Shown here in pieces: positions 30,901 to 42,316 of a stretch of DNA of 64,000 nucleotides; positions within the stretch are counted from its first letter, which is position 1, and each line of letters opens with the position of its first letter. This DNA is from Mesocentrotus franciscanus. Taxonomy: Eukaryota; Echinodermata; Echinoidea; Camarodonta; Strongylocentrotidae. The notes under the pieces are model-generated. The model ran no database searches. It had not been told where the DNA came from and worked only from the letters and a program-made list of their open reading frames with translations. The position numbers and the translations under genes were made by a program. The stretch is taken from the NCBI GenBank assembly GCA_037976565.1, contig CP137684.1, positions 23,480,010 through 23,544,009 on the forward strand, given 5' to 3'.

Positions 30901-33900
30901 GAAGAGGGAGAGAGGGGACAGAGAGATGGGGAAGGAAGAGGGAGAGAGGGGACAGAGAGATGGGGAAGGAAGAGGGAGAGAGGGGGACAGAGAGATGGGG
31001 AAGAAGAGGGAGAGATGGGGACAGAGAGATGGGGAGGAAGAGGGAGAGATGGGGAGGAAGAGGGAGAGAGGGGAAGGGTAACAGACTAACAGTTTGGGGA
31101 GAAATAAGGGGAGGGGAGGAAAGAGAGAGAGGAAAACGATGGGGGAAGGGAGAAGTAAGAGGGAGAGGGGGACAGACAGATGGGGAGGAAGAGGAAGACA
31201 GGGAGACAGAGAGATGGGGAGGAAGAGGGAGAGAGGGGACAGAGAGATGAGGGAGGAAGAGGGAGAGAGGGGACAGAGAGATAGGGACCTCTGACATACT
31301 TGGCTTGATAAATGATTTTCCTTTCTATCTTCTTTACCTTCTTTACTTACTTGTTGTCCCATTTTCCCTCAGTGAACAAAAGGAAGAGGAAGAGAGGGGA
31401 AGGGTAACAGTTGAGGGAGAAGGAGGGGGATGAAAGAGGAAAACGATGGGGAAAGGGAGGAGGAGAGAGAGAGAAGGAGGGGACAGAGAGATGGGGAGGA
31501 AGAGCGAAAGAGGGGACAGAGAGATGGGGAGGAAGAGGGAGAGAGGGGAAGGGTAACAGTTGGGAGAGAAAGAAGGGGGAGGGGAGGAAAGAGAGAGAGG
31601 AAAACGATGGGGAAGGGAGGAGTGAGAGGGAGAGAGGGGGACAGACAGATGGGGAGAAAGAGGGAGAAAGGGAGACAGAGAGATGGGGAGGAAGAGGGAG
31701 AGAGGGGAAGGGTAACAGTTGGGAGAGAAAGAAGGGGAGGAGGAAAGAGAGAGAGGAAAACGATGGGGAAGGGAGGAGTGAGAGGGAGAGAGGGGGACAG
31801 ACAGATGGGGAGGAAGAGGGAGACAGGGAGACAGAGAGATGGGGGAGGATGAGGGACAGAGGGGGACAGAGAGATGGGGAAGGAAGAGGGAGGGAGGGGG
31901 ACAGAGAGATAGGGACCTCTGACAAACTTGGCTTGATAAATGATTTTCCTTTCTATCTTCTTTACTTTCTTTACTTACTTGTTGTCCCATTTCCCCTCAG
32001 TGAACAAAAGGAAGAGGAAGAGGGGGAAGGGTAACAGTTGGGGAGGAAAGAGAGAGGGAAAACGATGGGGAAGGGAGGAGTGAGAGGGAGAGAGGGGGAC
32101 AGACAGATGGGGGAAGGGAGGAGGAGAGAGAGAGAGGGGGGGCAGAGGGATGGGGAGGAACAGGGAGAGTGGGGAAGGGTAAAAGTTGGGAGAAAATGAG
32201 GGGAGAGGAAAGAGAGAGAGGAAAATGATGGGGGAAGGGAGGAGTGAGAGGGAGAGAGAGGGGGACAGACAGATGGGGAAGGAAGAGGGAGAGAGGGGGA
32301 CAGAGAGATGGGGAGGAAGAGGGAGAGAGGGAGACAGAGAGATGGGGAGGAAGAGGGAGAGAGGGGAGGAAGAGGGAGAGAGGGGAGGAAGAGGGAGAGA
32401 GGGGACAGAGAGATGGGGAAGGAAGAGGGAGAGAGGGGACAGAGAGATGGGGAGGAAGAGGGAGAGACGGAGACAGAGAGATGAGGGAGGAAGAGGGAGA
32501 GAGGGGGACAGAGAGATGGGGAAGGAAGAGGGAGAGAGGGGGACAGAGAGATGAGGGAAGAAGAGGGAGAGAGGGAGACAGAGAGATGGGGAGGAAGAGG
32601 GAGAGAGGGGAGGAAGAGGGAGAGAGGGGGACAGAGAGATGGGGAAGGAAGAGGGAGAGAGGGGGACAGAGAGATGGGGGAGGAAGAGGGAGAGACGGAG
32701 ACAGAGAGATGAGGGAGGAAGAGGGAGAGAGGGGGACAGAGAGATCAGCTCGAGATTGCCAAATAGCCCGCTATTTCTGATTTGGGAAATAAGCCCGAAG
32801 TTACAGATTGCGACTTCATCAGCTCGAAACTGGAAACTCGAGCTCGAGAAATTAGCTTGCGATATTTTTGCATAGTGCTAGTTCAGACAAATAGCGATAT
32901 CTTGGGATGATTATCTCGACCAAATATCCCGCTAATTGCAACTGCGGGCTGATGAAGACGCAAATTAGCTGGCTAATTTGCGATCGGGATAGTTAAAATA
33001 GCGGTTATTTGGCAATCTCGAGCTGATGAAAACAGGCCTTTTGTTTTCAATACAATACTTGGACATGCTCTTTACCTTGCTAAGGTTCGCCCATATAAAG
33101 AGACCAGCCTGAGGTCTGATGTAAGAAGCTCCTATCTCATCCAGCATTTCCATGGTTACCTGGCATGCATCTCTCATTCGTGAGAGGTTGGTAGGGAAGT
33201 AGGTGAGCCTCAACCAATCTAAGAAGAGACAAGTAATACACGAGCTTTAAGATTTATTGAAAACAAATCTTCGCCACTGTATGGCTGAATTGTTACAATA
33301 TTTCAGGGGTGATAGTGAGCACTGGAAAAAAAAGGTTATTTATTTGTTTCCCAACCATCCTCGACTAAAAGAAAAGGCATTCAGAAAAATGGCATCTAAC
33401 AACATTCCCCCTTTTAGTAAGAAAATTGGGGAAAGATCAGGAAAATCAGGAAAAAAATCGAGAAAATAGGGGTAAAATAGGGGAAAAAAATCAGGAAAAA
33501 TCAGAAGACAAAAATCAGGAAACCAATTTAAATCGGGTAATTATCAGGCCTCGATATTTACAGATAATACAAATTTCAGTTGTCACATTTTATGTAAATC
33601 AATTATACTATATACTATTATTGTTAATTGAATATTTAGTGTTTGATTTTTCAGAAACATCTGCAAAAAAAAAAAAAAACATCGCTTAAAAAATATTTTT
33701 GGATACACTTGACCAATTACACTTGAGTAATATACACTTCAACACAGGGTAATGAGGCAAGGCCAAGCTATTTGGTCCAATACAATGATCCAAACAGTAA
33801 ACAACCTACAAATAAAATGCTACAGCATTGTTTAGTCATGGCATGATAAACCGCTGCCAAAAAGCCACCACAGAAGATATTGAATGAATAAAGTTTCAAC

Positions 33901-36900
33901 TTTGAATCTATAAAATAGACTGGTCATGAGAAAAATCCTAATGCTGGTCCTTAGAAAGTGCTAATAAATGGGTGCATGATACAAGAACAAAAAAATTGCC
34001 CTTCTGCTTAAAACCAATCATTTGATTAGGATTTTAATCATTATTTTATTAATTCTCACATAATATACCCCTCACAGCCAGTCGATACCATGTAACAATT
34101 CACATTAGCTTTCTGCTAATAAGGCGACCAACATACAGTGTGTTGCTACCGGAGACTAGCCGGAAAGTACCAGTATTGTAGACCCGGTAAGTAACCCCAC
34201 ATCGGAATGTCTTGAACAAGGGCCCTGCACAGAAATACATTTTGTGACATGACTTACATGTACGTGTTCATGCAAAAAATCTGGAACTGTTTCTACAGAA
34301 CAAAGCGTACCCCCAAAATCCACCTCTGGAGATGGGCATGCTATTGTGTAATAGCGCGTACATGGAAAAGTCTGGAAAAATCTGGAAAAGTCCGAAAATG
34401 TCTGGAAAAGACCGGAAATTAATGGTATTTGAAATCCTGTAGAAACACACCCGTTGAAATAGAAATGATCTTACCTTTATCTTCTAGCAACTTAGCTGCG
34501 GCTGACTGGATGAAACCAGATGCTTGCTGATAGTCATTTAGACCAACACATCTCTCCAAGACATCCTGATTCCAGGTATGTAGAACACCCAACGGAGTTC
34601 CAGGAATACCAAAGTCCTAGGAGGAATAATAATATTACTAAAATTAGAAGGGTAGTCCAACTTCACATTTACATTTTAATAAAAAAACATAACAAGGGAA
34701 ACGCTCTCGGCCGTCTCGCCTGCATTGCACAATTCCATATATGATGAAAACTTGAGGTTGGGACATTATTTATAGGCAGGGTGGCCCATTAGCAGGCTCC
34801 CAAAAATGAAATCCTCTGAATGCAATCAGCATTTTGAAGTGAATATTGACTAAGAATCATCAGAAGAATTATTTACTATTATTTGTACCGAGATTGATAA
34901 CTGTCATGAAATATGAACAAATAACAAAAATTGATTAACTAATTGTGAAAACTATAATCCAAGTCTACTGACCTAAAATCACCTTTGACATTGACTTTGT
35001 GATCTGAAATTTGTGTCATATGATTTGTGATACTTGATAACCCTTGGGTATAAGTTATGGAATTTAAACAAACTCTTTTGAAATTATGCTAAAAATTCAA
35101 GATCTTGATGTTGATGCCACAACAAAGTCTAAGTATGGAGACCTGAAATGACATTTGACCTTGACTTTGTCACCTAAAGACTAATCACATGATTGGTGAT
35201 ACTTGATAACCCTTATGTTCAAGTTTCATGGAATAGGAATGTATACTTTCAAAATTATGATAAAAATTCAAAATCTTAACCTGATGCCACAACATAGTCT
35301 AAGTTTGTTGACCAGAAATGACCTTTGACCTTGACTTAGTGACCTGAAATCCTACTCACATGATTTGGGATACTTGATAACCCTTTGTCTAAGTTTCATT
35401 GAATAATAATATATATCGAAAATAATATTGCTAGTGATATTCGTTTGTTTCGCGATGTGGTTTAATAAGGGATCTAAAAGATCACGACGTTTCGTGCGCC
35501 GCTGCAACACTTCGTCAGGTGATAAAAACTAATGTAAGCAAGCGTTTTATGCTCTACGGGAGGACCGGCGCGGCGGTCAATAATTCAATCGATAATTGGA
35601 ACAATAACGCACAAGGCCTATTGGCCCACGCACACAGTGCTCGACCAATCAGCAGGCCGCTGGTTCGGCTGCTGCCCAAGGCCTATTGGCCGACGCACAC
35701 GGTGCTCGACCAATCAGCAGGCCGCTGGTTCGGCTCGCCTGCTGGGCGGAAGCAATAGCGAGCTCAACCAATCAACGATTATCGATCGAATTATTGACCG
35801 CCGTGCCGGTCCTCCCGTAGAGTATAAAACACGCTTGCTTACATTAGTTTTTATCACATTGCGAGACAAACGAATATCACTAGCGATATTATTTTCGATA
35901 CTACATCCGCAATGAGTAATATATTTAGCATTAATAATATATACTTTCAAAATTATATTAAAAATTCAAAAACTTAACCTCAGGTTAAGTTTTTGATGAT
36001 GATGCCACAAGATAGTCTAAGTTTGTTGACCTGAAATGACCTTTGACCTTGACTTTGCAACCTGAAATTCTCCTCACATGATTGGGGATACTTGATAACC
36101 CTATAGTCAAAGTTTCATTGAATAAGAACTTATACTTTCAAAATTATATTAAAAATTCAAAAACTTAACCTCAGGTTAAGTTTTTGATGTTGACGCTGCC
36201 GCCGCCATCGCTGTCACCGGAAAAGCGGCGCCAATGTCTTGCTTTTTGCTATGCAGGCGAGACAAAAATGAGAAACATAATGGTGAAAGCTAGAGCAAAA
36301 AAAAAAGAAAGCTATAAATTTGGAATTTTTTATCAATGAAAAATCAATTGGAAATGTTCTTTAGAGAAAATAGAATTTGAGTAGAATAGAGAGTTGAAGG
36401 ACTTCTCAATCATATCTTAACCCTTTCCTTGCTTTGGCCAGCAAATCATGCACTACACAGAAATAAATGTCTGGTATCCATGGAGAATTCTGAAATAAAA
36501 CTGACATTTGCCAACCTTCCCCCAAAATGGGTAACACCTGCCCCACCCACAAGGGGGGACTAGTGATTTTTACCGGAATCCTGCGACAAGTTTGCCATCG
36601 TTTTTTCTTTATCTACACTTAAAATTTTGATTTAGAAAAAATGATAATTGGAAGAAAATAGATCTAATTTTCATATGCTACATAAGTTGAAGATATTTAA
36701 AGACCAAGAGAAAATGAAGGAAAATTTAGACCACCATTTTCTACAGCGGTAATAATTGTCTATAAACCTAGCGACAACATGGGTTTAAGTGTCATTCTCA
36801 AATAAATCTCAATGAAAGACGAAGTATTGATACACTGGTTATAATGATTATATGCAGTCTGTTTAAGAAAATATAGTAGTTTTCAATGTTTAGTTCTTCT

Positions 36901-39900
36901 CAATACCCAAATTCAAGTCATGAATATTACCCATAGTAATTATTCAGTGCAAGAAGCGGTTTGAAAGTTATTACCAAAGTTTCAGCTCGAGCATGGCAGA
37001 GTCCAAATCAAATGCAAAAAACCTGCTAGAGTGTGTGTATACCCATTGTTCACCGGGGAGAGAGAGTCAACAGAAGATAAATGCCTTGTCATTAAGGACA
37101 TCCCATGTATTTGTAAATACCTTGCTGAAGCCATACAAGATGTGAGTCCTCTGTGGGTCAGGAACGGCCACAAGAGGGAGTCCTAGGACACTGGAGTTAG
37201 CTGTTGATTCATCATGGATACTGCACTGATAAATCTCATCCATAATAACATGTAGGCTGTACCTAGAATAAAAAGAAAGATTAGAAAGATGAAGAAGCTG
37301 TCCAGTTGAAACGGGTACATGTACCTATTCCCCATTAAACAAAGGTTTGCGATAAATTGCACATTTGAATAAATGATTCTGATTGGTTAATAGTCAGCGC
37401 CCTGTCAACAATATGTGCATGCAATATTGATCTTGATTAGCCATTACCATTTTGCAATTGAATACAAAGCTTTATGTCATGAGGCCCACACAACTGAGTC
37501 CCTGACAAATTCATACCGTTTATTCTTTTAACAAAAGCATTTTCCCTCCATTTTGGCACCCCCCCTCCTCCTCCTGGCTAAAATCTGCCTATATTCTCCC
37601 GCTCAACTAAACGACTTCTTAACTTCAACTCTGGACCCAACACGTACTATCCGTCTATCCCTTACCCTGAACTTAACCTAAGACCTCATTGCAACCCTAA
37701 CCCTACACCTACACTTCTGATGTAAGAAAACCCAGATTTATTGTAGCAAGAGCGAACATAGAAGCACCAAAATGGCACCCCTATTATATGACGACCTTTT
37801 GTGTTTTATACAGTAGGCTTGCGGTTGCACCATGTGAGAGAGAGGGAAGATTGGGGAGTCCTGAAAAGGACTCTCGGTATCTTTCTTTCTTGAGTGTGCG
37901 TAGTCCTGAAAAGGACTGTTGGTGTAGTCTTGAAAAAGACTGTTGGTTATCTTTAGAACTATAGATAGGCCTGTATTGTAGCGAGAGCGAACCTAGAAGC
38001 ACCCCTATTATATGAAGACCCTTTGGGTTTTTCCTCTATATTTCCTTGCCTTAAGTAAGACAAAGAGACAATGGCACTGTAGAGAGGCCGTGGTCGAGTG
38101 CTTTTAACCATCCTTTCATCTCCCTGTTTAAACACTTAACTGGAGATGCAAAGGTCATGGGTTTAATCACCGACGAGGTACTTACTTCTTCAAACAAGGC
38201 ATTTTATTGTACGTACTTTGCTCTTCTGCACCCAGGTGCGCTTAAAAATGGGACCTACCTGGTAGCCAGAATACTCCCCAAGGTCAAACGGAGCATGTAC
38301 ACTATATCATGCGGGGAATAGCTAATGAATCCGATGGCCCAGGAAATAATAATTACGATGTAAAGCACTTACTAACAGTATTAAGCACTTTACAAATGTG
38401 ACTACATGCATTATTAAGAGTCTTACTTCTTGCAGAATGCTAGATAGGCCTGGACCTGTTCCTTAGTATAGACCAGCCCCAACGGATTGCTCGGATTCAC
38501 AAGAAAGACCCCACGAACACGGTGACCCTAGAAAAAAAAGGAACACCCCAAAACACCTGTTACGTTGGTTACTTCACATTTGCTCTTGGCTTTATTAGTG
38601 TGAGGGCTTTGGGTCCAATGTTAAATAAGAAACATAATAATAATTTGATTTTATATATAGCACCTTTTCCAGAAGATACAAGGCGCTGTCCCTTAGTCAA
38701 TCAACAAATTAAGAAGAATTGTAGAGGTATGTTTTCAGATTTTGAAGGAGTCAAGTGAAGTACTATTTCTTAGAATGCAGAGAGTTTATTCCTTGAACAG
38801 ATTTAAAGCCAGCGTGTTTTTTGGGATTTGAATTTGGGAAAGAGAAGGGAAGGAGCTGATGTAGATCGAAGTGAATGATGTTCTCTGATGCTGATAGAGT
38901 GACGGATAGGAGTTAATGCTGTCTGGCTCTCAACAGTTGATATATGAGTTTATGTCTTTCATGCAGTCTATTGAAGTGCACAGAGTGCATGAATAGAGGT
39001 CTTAGTTAAAGCATGCTAAATTTATCACAAATGAATAAGGCAATCCCCCCCTCCCCCTTTGACCCAAATTTATACGGGCACACATGAACTTCTAAGAAGG
39101 ACATTTTAAAGTTACCGGTAGTTTAAAAGGACATCAACATTCATCAGCATTAAAACAGGATGATTGTTCAAAATTAGAGTCATTCTGCATTCACAGGGTC
39201 ATTTTCCATCATAAAGGCTGAGCACTTCACAAGAATATACTTGAAAAAATATATGACATATTTTAATAAAACTAATAAATTGATGGAATACTGGTAGATA
39301 AAAGAATAATATATGTTTCAAAGTACATTACTCCAAATCAAGAAAAGAAGGCAACACCAAAGTGGTACAAAGAGAGGAGGGGTATAATATAAGTTGGATA
39401 ATAAAAACCCCATTGTTGCCACTGTTGCCAATAAATTTTTGTTTAAAGGTACCCCTTTTCCGAACTTTATTGACATATCTACCGGTAAACATATTATTAT
39501 TATTATTATTATTATTACTTATACCGCGCTTTTCCCATAAGGCCCAAAGCGCTTACAGTAAATGACAATTACATAAATACATGTAATAATAAAAACAATC
39601 TTACAACTACAAACTGCAAAAAACAAGTGTTTTAAGGCCTTTCTGAAGGTAATAAATAACTGATGGAGACTGTCTAATTCTAAGTGGTAGATCATTCCAG
39701 TATTTTGAAGCAGATACAGTAAATGTCATATCACCGACTAATGTCATGGACACTATGCAAATATATTCTGCTGCACTGCTAGAGCTCCTGATGTGCTTAA
39801 AATCTACAACATGATGACCAATGTCCTTTTAGTTTTTATTTATATTCTCCTGTATGTAAAGACCAGGGCCGGTATTCAATTCAATACTTAGAATAAGTAA

Positions 39901-42285
39901 GAAATATACTAAGTAAATGGCTAAGGTAAGAAGTTTACTTATCTCGTATTCAAATCGCATTTTAGACTTATACTTACCTCAGACAAAATCTAAGTAAAAT
40001 ACTTACTGATAAGCATTGTGACATCACACGGTCGATCAAAAGTAATGCGCAATTAACGCGTCGCAATAAATGCGCGCTAATGTAATTGTGCGCAGGTTAT
40101 GATACTGCATAAGAAAACCACATGCCTGCCAATCAAGGCCTCCAAATAATTGGCTTAAGTCTGGTAGGGAGCTGTATTAAATTTAGGGTAAAATTCTTAG
40201 CCAAAAATTTGAATTGAATACCAAAATTGGCTAAGTATTTTATCTAAGACAAATAATAAGTAAAAAGCTTAAATTTTGTACTAAAGTATTGAATTGAATA
40301 CGGGCTCTGGGCCCCATTTCACAAAACTTGTCATCAGTGACAAATGACAGTTTTTGTTATAAGCTAGTGAAATCCTTGCTTTTGAATGGTTATCAGCAGA
40401 TTTGCCACTGATTTTTGTCATTTGTCATTGAAAAAAGGCTTTGTGAAACGGGTCCGAGGGGGAATAATTGAGCGTGGCTCGTTCTTTTCATCCTTCTTGC
40501 CATTCCTTACATATAAAATGTTTTTTTTTATTTTTCTGCGGCAGTTTTAGGTCAGGTGGTTAATCGCATCAAATGTGAAGGAGGCTGACAAAAGTTATCA
40601 ATAATGAAAGTACTCACCTCTCCTCTTGCTTTATCAAGGGCCTTCTCAAGGTGGTCCACTGTCAACTCAAAGGGTTTCAATCCATTTGCCCCTGGCTGGA
40701 AAATACATCATTCAAAATACAGTGAAACAAGTTTATAAGACCATACACTCAAGATACCACTAAAAATATAGTGAAACATATATATATAAATACCACCAAA
40801 AGTACAAAGAAACTTGTTTATAAAGACCTTTGAAATACAGTGAAACCTGTACATAACAAGGAAGCAGCTTGGTATACTGATAACTTAAAGGGGTTTTCCT
40901 TTTCTATGGTGTGGATGGTAAAACTATTATTCAAAATACAGCGAAACTTGTATATATATTTATAAAAACAACTTGGGTCCCCTCACAGAATCTGAAAAAG
41001 CAGACAAACAAAACATTATATATTGATCATGGGGCTCTTACTCCCTTGCCCCCCCCCTCCCCCCTTAACCTGATCTGCCATCAAATAGGATCCTTTAAAT
41101 CAATGTTCACCATATGCTCTGTCAAATATGGCCACAGAATTCTTCAGATTGAGATTTGGTTTTTATGTTGGGTGTAGAATTAGGGTTAGGTTTAGGGCTA
41201 GGTTAGGATGTGAGTAAAAGTTAAGATAAGGCTATGGATTGGGTTATGGTTATGGTTAAAAGTTAGGATAGAGTGTGAGTAAAGTTTAAGGTTAGGCTAA
41301 GGGTTACATTAGGATTAGGACTAGGGCTTGGGTTAGGATTTTGGGTAAGGGGTTCGGGTAAGGGGTGAGGTTAGGGTTGAAGGTTATGGTTAAGTTTAGA
41401 GTTAGGCTTTAGGGATAAGGCCTAAAAAAAAAAATTGATGACTTGGCGTAACCCGCCCGACCCTATTTTTATCGCCGACCCTACGCTTTTTTATATTTTT
41501 TTATCCGATTGCGATTGGGTAAATATCGATATCGCAGTGGGGAAAACCCGGATGTTTGTTGCTTTCGTTCAGGGCTTTGCCGCGCCGTGTTTGGGCCAGC
41601 TCACGCGCCGAGTGCAGCGGGCAGGTACGCCATAGTACCGCTAGGCGATTGTATCCCCAACATGGCGTCCTATGGCGTTCAGTTCACGGGTAAATTTGGT
41701 GCTCACGTTTTATTCAGCGTTCATATATGTGTGTGTCCATATATGTGTGTGTGTGCGTGGAGTTATTTGAACATATTGTGGTCTACCCCTCTCATCAGAT
41801 CATCCCCAAGGTCTGAGGACCCATCTACGCCACTGTATGTATGTATGTGTATGAATGGCTAATTTCATGTATGCAAATATAAGCAACAACAACAACAAAA
41901 AACCAAAAACAAAAAAAAAAAAACAAAAAAAAAATCGCCCTACCTACCCTAATTTTCAGTGACCCGTTACGCCAAGTCATCAATTTTTTTTTTTAGGCCT
42001 AAGGTTGGGGATAGGTATAGTGCTGGGGCTGTAGGGTGTAAGTAGGAATTCTGTTCTTGCTGGAAATTGAATGTGGAGAGACTGTCACTGTATCTTTATA
42101 CCATTCAATTACCTTGCTGTTGAGTGGAACAGGGTAGGTTTTGGTTTTAGAGATGTACAGGATGTCTCTTGGAATGGAGTAATAGAAAGGGGCTGGGCAG
42201 AGCACGGTATCTAGATGAGAAAAATATAAAATAGATAGTAAGGTATCTTAATCAACACCACCATAACAACATCATCACATATTCA

Positions 42286-42316
<31 letters not shown>

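Larger units (their letters stand above)
24866..33873 (-). repeat. Right arm of the large inverted duplication
   Basis: Reverse-complement counterpart of 57-5680. It contains the functional 3' end of the aminotransferase gene. Arm-specific material includes the 35-bp satellite, the long purine array and the 284-bp element at 32744. The shared SINE and Tigger-like MITE date both insertions before the duplication. Confidence 0.85.

Noticed and set aside
29042..31362. Open frames of 751 and 759 codons on the - strand and 484 codons on the + strand
   Set aside because: They are open in several frames of both strands because the 33-35-bp purine array rarely contains stops. The peptides are simple Ser/Pro/Leu or Arg/Glu/Gly repeats with no domain.
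32744..33027. Hammerhead-ribozyme-like CTGATGA motifs
   Set aside because: CTGATGA occurs twice but without the GAAAC core and stem arrangement; better explained by the element's palindromic ends.
41160..41417. A true chromosome end
   Set aside because: TTAGGG-like units are degenerate and flanked on both sides by gene introns, so at most an interstitial relic.
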